From NCBI RefSeq assembly GCF_024347375.1, contig NZ_AP025470.1:2170001-2234000 (forward strand): a stretch of 64,000 nucleotides of DNA. The letters are read 5' to 3'. The position numbers and the translations under genes are program-made. Below are positions 53,901-62,982 of this stretch, one piece after another. The stretch comes from Vibrio coralliirubri (GTDB lineage: Bacteria > Pseudomonadota > Gammaproteobacteria > Enterobacterales > Vibrionaceae). A model generated the notes under the pieces. It was not told where the DNA came from, ran no database searches, and worked only from the letters and a program-made list of their open reading frames with translations. Each line of letters opens with the position of its first letter. The stretch's first letter is position 1.

Positions 53901-54716
53901 CTGACCAGACGTCACTAATTGATTGGTGATTTCATCTACATCAATGTCCTCAGTCACACTGCCCGAGTCATCAGTAGCCACAGCCGCATCATCAGTACCA
54001 ATTATCGTCACTGTAATGACTTGTTCGCCTCCATCGGAGGATTGTACTGTCGTCGAGTCTTGAATTTGCTCACCATCCGCAAGCTCATCATAAGGACTGT
54101 TGGCCACGAAGGTCCAAGTACCATCTTCGTTTACAACAAAAGTACCGAGATCATTATCCCCAGCGACCTCTTTAACAATAAAGGTAACGTCTGGGTCTTC
54201 ACTCGTTAAAGCGCCCCCAGTTTCAATAGGTTCATCCTGCTCAAACTCAATAACATTAGTTTCACCTGAAATAAGCGCAAAAGCGATGATATCAAAAAGA
54301 GCAAGACTTTGAGTTTCGGACAAACCTTGAGACTCAAACCCATCAGTTTCAAAATTTGTGGCAGCTTGAGTTTCGGCGCCGGTACGTTCAATCCTACCGC
54401 TGTTGGTCAAACTAGAGCCTTGCTCACCAGCTGCAGTATCAAACTCATCCCCTAATTCCGTTGGATCAAATCCTTCTTCAATAGCACGCTGAACTTGAGC
54501 GATCGCATCATCAGTATCTAGTGCATTCTGTTGGCCTTGATTATCTACAAAACGTGCAGATACGCTTGGCACGCTCTCTTCACTATTCCCAAAACTGATA
54601 ATTACGTCACTAGCAGCTGGTTGTTCGCCCGGAGACAAACGTCTAACTTGCCCTTGAGCGTCGAGTACTACACTCCCGCTAACAAGGCCTAGTATACTAA
54701 GGTTGATATTTCCCAT
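50907..54716 (-). CDS. LapA-like type I-secreted adhesin with VCBS repeats
   Basis: 1269 residues. The N-terminal retention-module-like region (ILGLVSGSVVLDAQGQVRRL...) is followed by TAAG at about residues 94-97, the LapG periplasmic-protease cleavage motif. Then come about six VCBS-type repeats of roughly 119 residues (EDVDVDPESNDL...ITINGADDP), a cadherin-like/unique part, and a C-terminal type I secretion target domain (ESGNDLLIGDSGDNIFTW and the IKDFELYTGGSGDLIDL region). In the family such proteins stay in the outer-membrane TolC-like pore until LapG cuts them. Acidic and Ca-binding in style. ATG 54716 is chosen over 54722 for ribosome-site spacing. Divergent TolC and OmpA genes support secretion. 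The LapB/C and LapD/G genes are not in the window. Confidence 0.88.
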   Translation of the reverse strand: MGNINLSILGLVSGSVVLDAQGQVRRLSPGEQPAASDVIISFGNSEESVPSVSARFVDNQGQQNALDTDDAIAQVQRAIEEGFDPTELGDEFDTAAGEQGSSLTNSGRIERTGAETQAATNFETDGFESQGLSETQSLALFDIIAFALISGETNVIEFEQDEPIETGGALTSEDPDVTFIVKEVAGDNDLGTFVVNEDGTWTFVANSPYDELADGEQIQDSTTVQSSDGGEQVITVTIIGTDDAAVATDDSGSVTEDIDVDEITNQLVTSGQIVITDVDSDTPTFSADGEFNLVGSTNESQLGVLSIAPDGAWTYVVNNDDVQYLDDDEFVTEVYTVTASDGTTSEVIITINGADDPSDITVDEGDSDTGEVTEDVDVDLESNNLITSGTLTITDVDDNDVAAFQPNGVFNPEGSTNGTALGMLTITDDGEWTYTVDNDDVQYLDDDEFVTEVYTVTAIDGTTSEVTITINGADDPSEITVGEGDSDMGEVTEDVDVDPESNDLMATGTLTITDVDANDVAAFEPNGTFNPEGSTNETALGMLTITDDGAWTYVVDNDDVQYLDDDEFVTEVYTVTAIDGTTSEVTITINGADDPSEITVGEGDSDMGEVTEDVDVDPESNDLMATGTLTITDVDANDVVAFEPNGTFNPEGSTNDTALGMLTITDDGEWTYVVDNDDVQYLDDDEFVTEVYTVTAIDGTTSEVTITINGADDPSEITVGEGDSDMGEVTEDVNVDPDTNELSASGTLTITDVDTSDMPAFKPNGVFTPIGSTYALALGMLTITPEGAWSYVVDNDAVQYLNDDDTVIERYVVTAIDGVEHVIEITINGVNDAPEATSFTVVNDEDAIIPILFDSEDGGMPDYISDIEDDHDDIPLNIRIESLPTNGSLLYTDENGVTREIVQSDVDNGELFVPNNISFVAGPGEMFEMGFSGDPEDMPELVDGFYNWGVEVSPTERLITLDNGNTITLTIEDNNNKPLKQYQGEQSHVGFGIGDTDGRGMNKQETLVLDFTNNPLEVVDFGLDGLGGSFNTDSNVYVEVLYTFADGTTQTEQYQKDPGDTGNSQILYDFSYSSPDNPIVGMELSSTGGSWELRYVQGNEAVTEDPQFDYVAVDSNGAESTVETVTIDIEEPQQYNVISAASNEPLYAESGNDLLIGDSGDNIFTWLDSALDNGTDIIKDFELYTGGSGDLIDLNDLVEDPQDETQMAELLDAIEVSVDGEDIALSIPINGGDDVQTIVVEGIATELGGSVDLGNDLAVLGELIKNDAA
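52570..53655 (-). repeat. Near-identical 357-bp tandem repeats in the adhesin gene
   Basis: The same junction (ATCGGCACC in the plus strand) recurs at 52581, 52938, 53295 and 53652, exactly 357 bases apart, encoding 119-residue VCBS units that differ at few positions. Flanking units are more diverged. High identity allows copy-number change. Confidence 0.9.
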
Positions 54717-55017
54717 ATCCATATTCCCACTTCTGCCCAGAACACGCCAAACGCGGAATCAATCCCACCCTGCGCTGTGGCTATTTCCTACAATAAATCT
54801 AGTAGTGGCACTATTGATAATCAACTCACTAAAAGTTGGTAAATCTGGTGCTTTTTAAATTAGTCAATGGCAATAGCGACTTACATTCAAAAAAAAACCA
54901 ACAAACTTCGCATTTTTTTGCAAATGTCCTAAGCTTCGTTTAATACACTTCTCTCAATTCAGCGGTAAACGTAGATTGGGAAACGGATGAGACATTGAAA
55001 GTAGAAGGAGAACTACT
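54717..55017. other. Divergent promoter region of adhesin and secretion genes
   Basis: About 300 AT-rich bases between the adhesin start and the TolC-like start. No clear operator was recognised, including no obvious c-di-GMP-linked site. It ends with the AGGAG of the TolC-like gene. Confidence 0.5.
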
Positions 55018-56325
55018 TTGAAATTGTTTAAATTATCCATCATGTGTTGCTTAATTAGTGCGACACCAGTCATCGCTCAAACTCTGGAACAATCTGTAGC
55101 AATTACTTTGGCAACAAATCCAGAGATAAAAAGCATCTTCAACGAATATGTGAGCGTGCGAAAACGTAACGATGCCTCAGGAGGAGCATACAAGCCAAGT
55201 ATCGACCTTGACGCCGGTATTGGTTATGAAGGTATAAATCCTGCACCAAACAACGGTCCCGATACGGATCTAACACGAAAGGAAGCGACGATTTCCCTCA
55301 CTCAATTGCTGTGGGATGGTTCCGCGACTCTGTACGACATTGATCGTACCGCTGCAGAAGCCGAGTCGGTTCGATTACAATTGATTGCGGATGCCGAAGA
55401 CAAAGCACTGGAGGTGACCCAAATCTATCTAGACGCAGTGAAGGCCACTGAAGTGCTGGCACTGTCTGAAAGTAACCTTTCAATACACAAAAAAATCTAT
55501 AAAGACATTAAGAAACGGGCTAACTCCGGAATAGGTTCAACTGCGGATGTGTCGCAAGTTGAAGCTAGGATAGCAAAAGCTCACGGTAACTTATTGGCTG
55601 CACAGAATAATTTAATCGATACACACACCCAATTTAGACGAGTGGTTGGTCAAGAACCTTTAGGCTTGATTTACCCAAGAGCCGATATTTCTAGAATTCC
55701 TTTGTCGTTAACGGACGCCATTGTTGATGCCTTAGACAAACACCCCGTTATAAAAATTGCAGCCGCTGACGTTGATGCTGCGCACTTCCAATACAAACAA
55801 TCGAAAGGCGTGAACTATCCGACCTTCTCCATCGAAGCATCACAGTCATGGCGTGACGATGCAGGTGGTGATGAAGGCTCAAGTCAAGAAACACTCGCTA
55901 TGTTGAGAATGCGATACAACCTCTACAACGGTGGTACAGACAGTGCTAACTCTGAAGCTGCAGCTTACCAGCTGAATAAGGCTAAAGATCTAAGAGATCG
56001 TGCGTATCGACAAGTGGAAGAAGGTCTTCGTCTCTCATGGAGTGCGCTGGACCTGACGTTACAACAAAAGAACTTCTTATCTGATCATGTTGATTCAGCT
56101 TCGGAAACCGTTATCGCATATGAAAAACAATACCGAATAGGCAAGCGTACTCTACTTGACTTGCTCAACACTGAGAACGAACTGTTTGAAGCCCGTAAAG
56201 ATTACCTCGATGCCCATTACTCCGAGCAGTACGCTAAGTACCGTGTAATGAACGCAACAGGTTCTTTATTGAATGCTCTACTGGTCGATATTCCAGAAGA
56301 GTGGACAACGGCCGTGGAGTATTAA
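55018..56325 (+). CDS. TolC-family outer-membrane secretion channel (LapE-like)
   Basis: 435 residues. The signal peptide (KLFKLSIMCCLISATPVIAQ) is followed by two OEP repeats with the long coiled helices of TolC-type channels (LEQSVAITLATNPEI; LAALTLATEV-like pattern; GKRTLLDLLNTENELFEARKD). It starts at TTG 55018, with AGGAG seven bases upstream, which fixes the start despite the rare codon. It should form the outer-membrane exit for the divergent adhesin. It overlaps the next gene (TAATG), so they are coupled. The inner-membrane ABC and adaptor proteins must be supplied elsewhere. Confidence 0.88.
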   Translation: MKLFKLSIMCCLISATPVIAQTLEQSVAITLATNPEIKSIFNEYVSVRKRNDASGGAYKPSIDLDAGIGYEGINPAPNNGPDTDLTRKEATISLTQLLWDGSATLYDIDRTAAEAESVRLQLIADAEDKALEVTQIYLDAVKATEVLALSESNLSIHKKIYKDIKKRANSGIGSTADVSQVEARIAKAHGNLLAAQNNLIDTHTQFRRVVGQEPLGLIYPRADISRIPLSLTDAIVDALDKHPVIKIAAADVDAAHFQYKQSKGVNYPTFSIEASQSWRDDAGGDEGSSQETLAMLRMRYNLYNGGTDSANSEAAAYQLNKAKDLRDRAYRQVEEGLRLSWSALDLTLQQKNFLSDHVDSASETVIAYEKQYRIGKRTLLDLLNTENELFEARKDYLDAHYSEQYAKYRVMNATGSLLNALLVDIPEEWTTAVEY

Positions 56326-56327
56326 TG

Positions 56328-56936
56328 ATGAAAAGAACTTATTTATTACTTCCCGTATTAACGATGACTTTACTTGCCTGTTCGAGCCAGCAGGAAGAGG
56401 CCTATATCGAGACACCTGAAGCAGAACAGATTGCAGACCTGCAAGACGATGATAGAGATGGTGTGGTGAACGCTCGTGATATCTGTCCAGGTACGCCTGA
56501 GACATCACAAGTCGACAATGATGGTTGTGGAGAAACGATTCGTGCGGAAGAAGTCAGACAGCTAAAAATACTCTTTGCTCATGACTCATTTGAAGTGAAC
56601 CCGATCTTCTCAGACCAGATCAGCACGATGGCAGAGTTTCTTGAAACCTACAAAAGTGCCTCGATTGAAATACAAGGCTACGCGAGTAAAGTGGGTTCTA
56701 ACGAGTACAACTTAGACCTATCAAAGAGACGAGCAAACAATGTTCAAGACGAGTTACTGTCGAATGGTATCGAACCAGAGCGAGTGCGAATTGTCGGCTA
56801 TGGTGAAGAGCGCCTAGAAAGCGATGGCGACGACCCTACTTCACACGCATTGAACCGTAAGGTAACAGCGACTGTGGTAGGGTTAAGTGAACAAATCGTC
56901 GAGGAGTGGACCATATTCACCACGCTTGAAAAATAG
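56328..56936 (+). CDS. OmpA-family lipoprotein with thrombospondin-type-3-like calcium stretch
   Basis: About 202 residues. The lipoprotein signal is TYLLLPVLTMTLLACSSQ with lipobox LLAC. Then comes DDDRDGVVNARDICPGTPE...VDNDGCG, a TSP3-like calcium motif, then an OmpA peptidoglycan-binding domain (ASIEIQGYASKVGSNEYNLDLSKRRA...RVRIVGYGEE). It anchors the outer membrane to peptidoglycan, and in T1SS adhesin loci this type accompanies the TolC partner. ATG 56325 (overlapping the TolC stop) and 56328 are both possible; GGAG at 56316 favours 56328. A terminator follows at 57035-57069. Confidence 0.85.
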   Translation: MKRTYLLLPVLTMTLLACSSQQEEAYIETPEAEQIADLQDDDRDGVVNARDICPGTPETSQVDNDGCGETIRAEEVRQLKILFAHDSFEVNPIFSDQISTMAEFLETYKSASIEIQGYASKVGSNEYNLDLSKRRANNVQDELLSNGIEPERVRIVGYGEERLESDGDDPTSHALNRKVTATVVGLSEQIVEEWTIFTTLEK

Positions 56937-57034
56937 CGTGACATTATCACTGTGGATTTCGATGATGTAAATATAGCTATGATATAGAGCAAGAGCGAGT
57001 GTTCGAACAACAGCAGCTTAGTTATAAGATCAAT

Positions 57035-57069
57035 AAAGCCGTGATAGGGTTGCCCACCACGGCTTTTTT
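57035..57069 (+). terminator. Terminator of the TolC/OmpA operon
   Basis: Stem AAAGCCGTG/CACGGCTTT (57035-57043 and 57058-57066) with six T's. Confidence 0.8.
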
Positions 57070-57178
57070 GTTCTTTATCGTCACATGAGTCGAGGGAGAC
57101 TCTGTGACTCTTCTTGCTACTCAGAAGTTGACTTGTTACTCAGTGAGTAGGCTCCCTATTAAGCGAGCCTACTACCGA

Positions 57179-58342
57179 TTATAGTTTTACTTCTTGATGC
57201 TTAGTTTTCGGTAGCGAAATACTTAGCAGGAAGTAACCTAAAATAGCTGCCGTCGTTGAGCCCATCAGGATACCTAATCGAGCAAGCGTATCAAAATCTG
57301 CGTTCGTTGGACCAAATGCCAGTGACGAGATAAAGATAGACATCGTAAAGCCAATACCACACAACACAGATACCGCGAAGATGTTCATGAAGTTCACACC
57401 TTCAGGAAGCTTAGCTACGCCCGTTCTCACAGCACCCCAGCTGAATAGGAAGATACCCAGTGGCTTACCAACCAATAGACCCATAGCAATACCAAGCGGT
57501 AGCATGCCTGTAAGGTTTGAAATTGAGATGCCTTCTAGTGAAATACCTGCGTTTGCAAATGCGAAGATTGGCAAGATTGCAAAAGCGACGTATGGGTGCA
57601 GAGCATGCTCTAGGTGTTTCAGCGGAGAACGCTCCCCTTTATTGCCTTTCAGTGGGATAGCAAAACCAATTACCACACCTGCCAATGTTGCGTGAACACC
57701 AGACTTCAATACTGCGAACCACAGAATTGCGCCAACAATAAGATAAACGCTCAGCTTAGTCACATGCTTATTGTTTAGCATGAACAACACACCAGTCGCG
57801 ATGAAGCCAACTGTAAGTGCAAGCGTTGATAGGTCGCCTGAATAAAACAGTGCAATGATAACAACAACACCTAGGTCATCGATAATTGCCAGTGCTAGCA
57901 GGAATACCTTCAAGCTTACCGGTACACGGTTACCAAGAAGAGCCATGATACCCAATGCAAATGCGATATCAGTCGCTGCTGGGATAGCCCAACCTTGAAG
58001 CGCTTCAGGGTTACTTGAGTTAAATAGCACGTAAATAAGTGCAGGAGCAAGCATACCACCCACAGCTGCGATAGCTGGGAAGATTGCTGTCTCTTTAGAC
58101 TTTAATGCGCCTTCTAAAAGTTCGCGCTTAACTTCTAAGCCGATTAGAAGGAAGAAGACAGCCATTAAGCCATCGTTAATCCAGTGAGACACAGACATAC
58201 CAAGAACGTAACTATGAAGTACACCTTGGTACATTTCGTTCAGTGGTGAGTTTGCTACAAACATTGCGATCGCCGCAGCGATGACTAGTATGATGCCGCC
58301 AGCAGATTCCATTTTAAAGAAGTCACGGATGACGTCGGTCAT
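57179..58342 (-). CDS. nhaA: Na+/H+ antiporter NhaA
   Basis: 387 residues, with 11-12 membrane segments. The key aspartates of the transport site are in [19 protein letters not shown] (the DD pair), and [16 protein letters not shown] and [15 protein letters not shown] are also conserved. It exchanges cytoplasmic Na+ for protons and helps salt and pH tolerance, fitting a marine organism. The frame is open upstream to 58384, but ATG 58342 ([16 protein letters not shown]) matches other Vibrio NhaA and has AAGGG eight bases before it. It stands alone; no NhaR gene adjoins. Confidence 0.96.
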   Translation of the reverse strand: MTDVIRDFFKMESAGGIILVIAAAIAMFVANSPLNEMYQGVLHSYVLGMSVSHWINDGLMAVFFLLIGLEVKRELLEGALKSKETAIFPAIAAVGGMLAPALIYVLFNSSNPEALQGWAIPAATDIAFALGIMALLGNRVPVSLKVFLLALAIIDDLGVVVIIALFYSGDLSTLALTVGFIATGVLFMLNNKHVTKLSVYLIVGAILWFAVLKSGVHATLAGVVIGFAIPLKGNKGERSPLKHLEHALHPYVAFAILPIFAFANAGISLEGISISNLTGMLPLGIAMGLLVGKPLGIFLFSWGAVRTGVAKLPEGVNFMNIFAVSVLCGIGFTMSIFISSLAFGPTNADFDTLARLGILMGSTTAAILGYFLLSISLPKTKHQEVKL

Positions 58343-58580
58343 GATTTCGCCCTTATATTTATTATTTAAATAAACGAATAACAAAGAATAACCACGAGTT
58401 TATATCCAAGTTTAATTGATAGATAATCACTTCTTCGGATGTTTAACTTCGGTTTTTCCTACAAATACTAAACAATACGTCGTATATTCCATAATGTTAT
58501 TATGCACCATAAATTAAGTATAGATGAGATCATCGAACCTGTATGCACAATTCATTGGGGTGGCTAAAAGTCACAGGCAT

Positions 58581-58607
58581 AAAAAAAGGCTATCAAATGA
58601 TAGCCTT
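58581..58607 (-). terminator. Terminator of the AttEFGH-type operon
   Basis: Stem AAGGCTATC/GATAGCCTT with AAAT loop and seven T's on the minus strand. Confidence 0.87.
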
Positions 58608-58616
58608 AGGTGTTTT

Positions 58617-59753
58617 TTAGTAGCCAGTTAACTGCATAAAGCCTGTAGCTTCATGGCTGCCGCTCGCCTTAATCGGCCCTTCCCAATATGGTATGACAAA
58701 AGGAAGCCACATATCTCTGCGTATAATACGCGTTGTGAGGTTGATATCATGCTTAGGGACGTTAATGATCCACTGTAAAGGCATCCGTCTTCCATTCATC
58801 AACGTTGTATTTTGCAACGGTTGAATAGAAATGTCGGATTCCGTTAACTGGTAAACTTTGCCTGAGCGCGTTGCCAAGGTACCGAATACGTAAGGCAGCT
58901 GTTGGTTATGACGGTAACGGTTAATGCTCAACGCTGTGCCGTCATCGAGGTTAAACACAAACCAATCCCAACCTTGTTGGCCCACTCCAAGTAAGCCACT
59001 GCCCCACTCTTTATGTACCCACGCTGTTCCTTCCACTTCCTTGGTAATGCCGTCTAGGTTCAACACACCACTCAACGATAAAAATGGAGCGCTGAAGTTA
59101 TAAGACGCGACAGGCAATAAGTCGTGCTTTTTCTGATAACCGTTATCGCCGTTGAGCACATAGGGCCCTTTTGCAATGGTGTCTAGCTCAAGTCCAAACG
59201 TATCAGTTTGCACTTGAAGGCGCCCTGGGAATGGGGTGTTGCCGAGTGCACGCCAGTTCCAGTTATCAATCCAAAGCCTGAATGGACGATTAGTCATTCC
59301 CGCTTGGCCAATGCCGCCACGAGCCATGCGCTGTTCTTTCCATACTTTGGATTTAGAAAATACCACTACATTTGAGATATAGACTTGAGGGCTTTGCCAC
59401 CCCGGTGTTTCACGTTCGTCCGTTGCGATACGGAAAAAACTCCACTGAACCGAATAGTCTTTACCGTCATCACCTTTCAAAGATGCAAAGTAATGCCACC
59501 ACTCGTGCTGAAACTCTGGGTGAAACTTAAAATCTTGTGGTAGCGACACGTTGCGGTCTGGCAAAACAGGTTCGAACACATTGAAGTGTTCATTAACCAA
59601 TATTGAGTTAACTTCAATCATGCCCTTTTCACCAGGATCGATGAAATAGGAGTAATAACCCCAAACACTTAAAAAGATGCCGAAGAAACTGATTAATAGA
59701 AGAGAAGACAGGATTCGTTGTCTTAACTTAGTTGAGGTATTCCGTAAAAACAT
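58617..59753 (-). CDS. AttH/CrtC-like lipocalin-type protein
   Basis: About 378 residues. One N-terminal membrane or signal segment (ILSSLLLISFFGIFLSVWGYYSYF), then a double lipocalin-like AttH/CrtC domain (HPEFQHEWWHYFASLKGDDG, WVHKEWGSGLLGVGQQGWDW) also found in carotenoid hydratases. No catalytic role is proven for AttH; it is the partner of the ABC permease encoded just upstream. An in-frame ATG at 59765 would overlap the permease stop; 59753 is used because it gives a one-base gap with GAGGG upstream. Probably periplasmic-facing and binding a hydrophobic ligand (inference). Confidence 0.82.
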   Translation of the reverse strand: MFLRNTSTKLRQRILSSLLLISFFGIFLSVWGYYSYFIDPGEKGMIEVNSILVNEHFNVFEPVLPDRNVSLPQDFKFHPEFQHEWWHYFASLKGDDGKDYSVQWSFFRIATDERETPGWQSPQVYISNVVVFSKSKVWKEQRMARGGIGQAGMTNRPFRLWIDNWNWRALGNTPFPGRLQVQTDTFGLELDTIAKGPYVLNGDNGYQKKHDLLPVASYNFSAPFLSLSGVLNLDGITKEVEGTAWVHKEWGSGLLGVGQQGWDWFVFNLDDGTALSINRYRHNQQLPYVFGTLATRSGKVYQLTESDISIQPLQNTTLMNGRRMPLQWIINVPKHDINLTTRIIRRDMWLPFVIPYWEGPIKASGSHEATGFMQLTGY

Positions 59754-59754
59754 A

Positions 59755-62208
59755 CTAAAGCGCATCCCTCAGTGACTTCATCGGAGTGTTCCGAATCATT
59801 CTCATCACTGGTAAAGCACCAGCTAGCATCAATGCTGCCATGGCCCATGCAAATGTCTGCAAATAGTCCCAAGGAATCACTTGTAACTCGAGTGACCACC
59901 CAAAAGACTGCTTGATCACGATATCAACAATTAGACTCGCTAGCGCTAATCCGAGCGGAATCGCAATTAAGGAGGAAATAAGCCCAAACACAAACAACTG
60001 CAAACTACCTGTCAGAATCAGCTCTTTCGCCGAGACACCCAAACAACGCTGCAAGGAAATATGCCTTTGGCGAGATACTTCACCCGCTACCGTCGCAAAG
60101 AAGATACCGAAGACGGCGATAACCAAGGTGATGTTACCTAGTGTATCTGCAATCGCGAACGTTCTGTCGAACACCCGCATCGCTTGACTGTGAATATTGT
60201 TATTATCGAATACGCGCTCAGAGCCAAGCCTGAATACGCTTTCCAATCGGCTGCGAAGCCCTAATGAATTCACATCGTCTTTGAGTATTACGCCAAGGCC
60301 GACATTACCCCGCCCAGCAAATCCATACAGCCAGTTTCGATGCGACATCATGACTTGATGGTAAGGGTTACCATAGTCATAATAAACACCGACAACCTGC
60401 CAACCAGAGCCGAGACTGTCATAGAGGTCGATGTAGTCGCCAGGACGAATCCCCAGCTTGAGAGACATCGATTCACTGATCAACACACCTTTAGAGTGAT
60501 GTAAGTGATACCAGTAATTCGGAATACCTAATTTGATCGTCAGCGCTTCAAGTTCGCCTTCAGAAGGGCCCGTGCTGACCACCTGAATACTACCGACTGG
60601 AGACGCCACATCTTTCTCCCAACGCCACCAAACCGAATCCACTTCAGGTTGGTCAGATAACCAATTACTCATACGAGCAGCGGCATTGTTGGTTGGGTAG
60701 ATATACAGATCGGCAGCCAAACGCTGTGTTAGCCATTTATCAGTGGTATCTCTAAAGCTGCCCACCATGGTTTCTACACCAATATTGGCTGTTAAGGCCA
60801 ACATAAAGGCCATGGTCGCTACACCACGGTAACTCATACTTGACGCTGCATCAGCAAAGAACCAGCGAGCACGAACCCAGCGCAATGAATAAGAGAGGCT
60901 ATTAAATAACTTCCACATCAAAAACGGAGTAAATAGAGCCACACTAATCAGCATTAGTGCGATAATCGCAAAACCCGTTTCTTGAGTCTGAGGGGCTTGA
61001 TACACGGCGACAGCGGCAACTAAGAAGCCACAGCCAATCAATGCTTGCCAAGTAAACTCAGTACCCGCAAAGCGCATCAAAGATAAGCGAGAGGTCAAAC
61101 GAATCGGTTGTGAACTAAGCAAGCGCACCAATGGCCAAGCACACGCTAAGAACGCACCAAGTAATGCCATCAATAAGCTGTAGCCGCTCCATCGCCAATT
61201 CCAGTCAATCGTTAAGCCAACGTTGGCGTCGTATAAGTCGCCTAAGCTTGAAGATACCGCTGGTAATAATTGGTTGGCCAACATGACCCCGAATACATTA
61301 CCGCAGATCCAGCTCAGTACGACCAATATCAGCAATTCTAAGCAAAGCGCTTTAGCCAGTTGCCAGCCCGATACGCCTGTTTGCCTTAAGATTCCGACTA
61401 ACGGTTGGCGCTGAATAAACGACAACGACATCGCCTGATAGAAAATGAATAAGCCAACCACAAACGACAACATACCCATCGCTTTTAGGTTTAAGTGGAA
61501 CGCACTGGTTAGCGACTCAAGCTCTGCCTTAGAGCTACGAGAGATCGTCAAACCATTAGGTAGCATGTTTTTGAGACGTTCAAACTTCTCGGTGGACATG
61601 TCTGAACACGCAATTACAGAAAGCCCTGCACTGCGTTTTAGCATTCGGAGCAAGGAGATATCCGCAATCAGCCTTGTACCATTGATCAGGTTATTTTGAT
61701 CGACAACCACAGGACCAAGTTCAGAGCCATCCATCAAAGGGATGTAATCACCGTTGTGCCATTCCATGTGTTCAGCAAGATCATCACTGACAAGGATTGG
61801 GTATGGTGGCTTCATGAGGTTCAAAGCGGTGAGGTCTTTTAACGCAATACCAGGTTGCAGCTGAAGCATAGAAACAGGGTCTATACCGACAACCATGAAG
61901 TTTGCGCCATTTTCATCAGTGATACGATGGTGATCAAGAGGAGAACACTGTTGAAAGCCTTCACGGCGAAGTTGGATATAAAAGCCTTGCGGGATTTTAT
62001 TGGCGTTGTGTTTTGGTCGAATACGGTAAGGAAGAGGATTCGAAAAGAGTTTTTCGCCATGTGCATAGCTTTGCTTGGCGTGTTGGTTGATAGCAGTAAC
62101 ACCAACCAAAAGTGATACGCCGAGGGTTAAACCAAGCCATACCAAAATAATCTGCAGTGGGTAACGTCGATAGTGACCGAGTAGTGCCTTAACTACGGGC
62201 CATAACAT
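59755..62208 (-). CDS. AttFG-like ABC permease (FtsX/MacB type)
   Basis: 817 residues. It has two FtsX-like halves, each with an N-terminal helix, a large periplasmic region and three membrane segments (about 250-400 and 690-810). The LLVGVTAINQHA start and the final LRDAL are characteristic. Such permeases work mechanically on periplasmic or lipid substrates rather than importing solutes. ATG 62208 has GGAGGG seven bases upstream, and overlaps the ATPase gene end by 20 bases. The frame is also open from 62241. It forms one operon with the ATPase and AttH-like genes. Substrate unknown. Confidence 0.84.
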   Translation of the reverse strand: MLWPVVKALLGHYRRYPLQIILVWLGLTLGVSLLVGVTAINQHAKQSYAHGEKLFSNPLPYRIRPKHNANKIPQGFYIQLRREGFQQCSPLDHHRITDENGANFMVVGIDPVSMLQLQPGIALKDLTALNLMKPPYPILVSDDLAEHMEWHNGDYIPLMDGSELGPVVVDQNNLINGTRLIADISLLRMLKRSAGLSVIACSDMSTEKFERLKNMLPNGLTISRSSKAELESLTSAFHLNLKAMGMLSFVVGLFIFYQAMSLSFIQRQPLVGILRQTGVSGWQLAKALCLELLILVVLSWICGNVFGVMLANQLLPAVSSSLGDLYDANVGLTIDWNWRWSGYSLLMALLGAFLACAWPLVRLLSSQPIRLTSRLSLMRFAGTEFTWQALIGCGFLVAAVAVYQAPQTQETGFAIIALMLISVALFTPFLMWKLFNSLSYSLRWVRARWFFADAASSMSYRGVATMAFMLALTANIGVETMVGSFRDTTDKWLTQRLAADLYIYPTNNAAARMSNWLSDQPEVDSVWWRWEKDVASPVGSIQVVSTGPSEGELEALTIKLGIPNYWYHLHHSKGVLISESMSLKLGIRPGDYIDLYDSLGSGWQVVGVYYDYGNPYHQVMMSHRNWLYGFAGRGNVGLGVILKDDVNSLGLRSRLESVFRLGSERVFDNNNIHSQAMRVFDRTFAIADTLGNITLVIAVFGIFFATVAGEVSRQRHISLQRCLGVSAKELILTGSLQLFVFGLISSLIAIPLGLALASLIVDIVIKQSFGWSLELQVIPWDYLQTFAWAMAALMLAGALPVMRMIRNTPMKSLRDAL

Positions 62209-62860
62209 GCAGTTGCCCTCCTTGTAGGCGGATCCTGCCATCCATGTGCAGAGCTACTTTTTCACTGTGTGTTACCAACAGCAACGTACATTCTAATTGA
62301 CGAGCCAAAGAGGTCAGCAAGCGCATTACCGCTTCTGCATTGCGCTCATCTAAACTTCCGGTCGGCTCATCGGCCAACAAGATTTTCGGTTCCATATACA
62401 GCGCACGCGCAATGGCCGCACGTTGTTGTTGGCCACCAGACGCTTCTTCAGGGTAACGGCCAAGTAAAGGCATAAGGTCTAAAGCAGAGAGAATCTGTCT
62501 CCAGAGACCTTTGTCTTCAGGTAAGCCTTTTAACTGACGGCAAAAGCGGATGTTATCGGCAATATTTAGCGTTGGCAGTAAGTTGAACTGCTGAAAAATA
62601 TGGCCAATGTTGTTTCTGCGATAAGCGGTACGATCACGCTCGGTTGAGTCGTGCATATTGAAGTGAGGGAAAGCAATTTCACCTGAATCCGCTAGGTCTA
62701 AACCCGCGATAAGATTCAGTAACGTACTTTTACCTGAACCGCTTTCTCCCATTAATGCCAGCTGGTCACCTTGGTTTAATGTTAATTCAGCACCTTGCAA
62801 AACAGGGTGAAACTCCCCCCCATCGACATAGCCTTTACATAGGTCTGACAGCTTTAACAT
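62189..62860 (-). CDS. ABC transporter ATP-binding protein (AttE/LolD-like)
   Basis: 223 residues. Walker A GESGSGKST, Q-loop IFQQFNLLPTL, signature ASGGQQQR, Walker B ILLADEPTG and the His switch in LLVTHSEK are all intact. Its length and sequence are of the LolD/MacB type. It is the first gene of the operon ATPase-permease-AttH-like and supplies energy to the FtsX-type permease. The ATG at 62860 is at the family position. Confidence 0.92.
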   Translation of the reverse strand: MLKLSDLCKGYVDGGEFHPVLQGAELTLNQGDQLALMGESGSGKSTLLNLIAGLDLADSGEIAFPHFNMHDSTERDRTAYRRNNIGHIFQQFNLLPTLNIADNIRFCRQLKGLPEDKGLWRQILSALDLMPLLGRYPEEASGGQQQRAAIARALYMEPKILLADEPTGSLDERNAEAVMRLLTSLARQLECTLLLVTHSEKVALHMDGRIRLQGGQLHVMARS

Positions 62861-62982
62861 TAAACAGCTCGCATTAGTTAGAATTTGGAAGGAGAATCTA
62901 CACTAATTCCCTGTTAGGAGGAAGTATTTTGAAAGATAGATCACACGCCAACGATAAAGTGATGCGATTGGTGCGCCCTACT

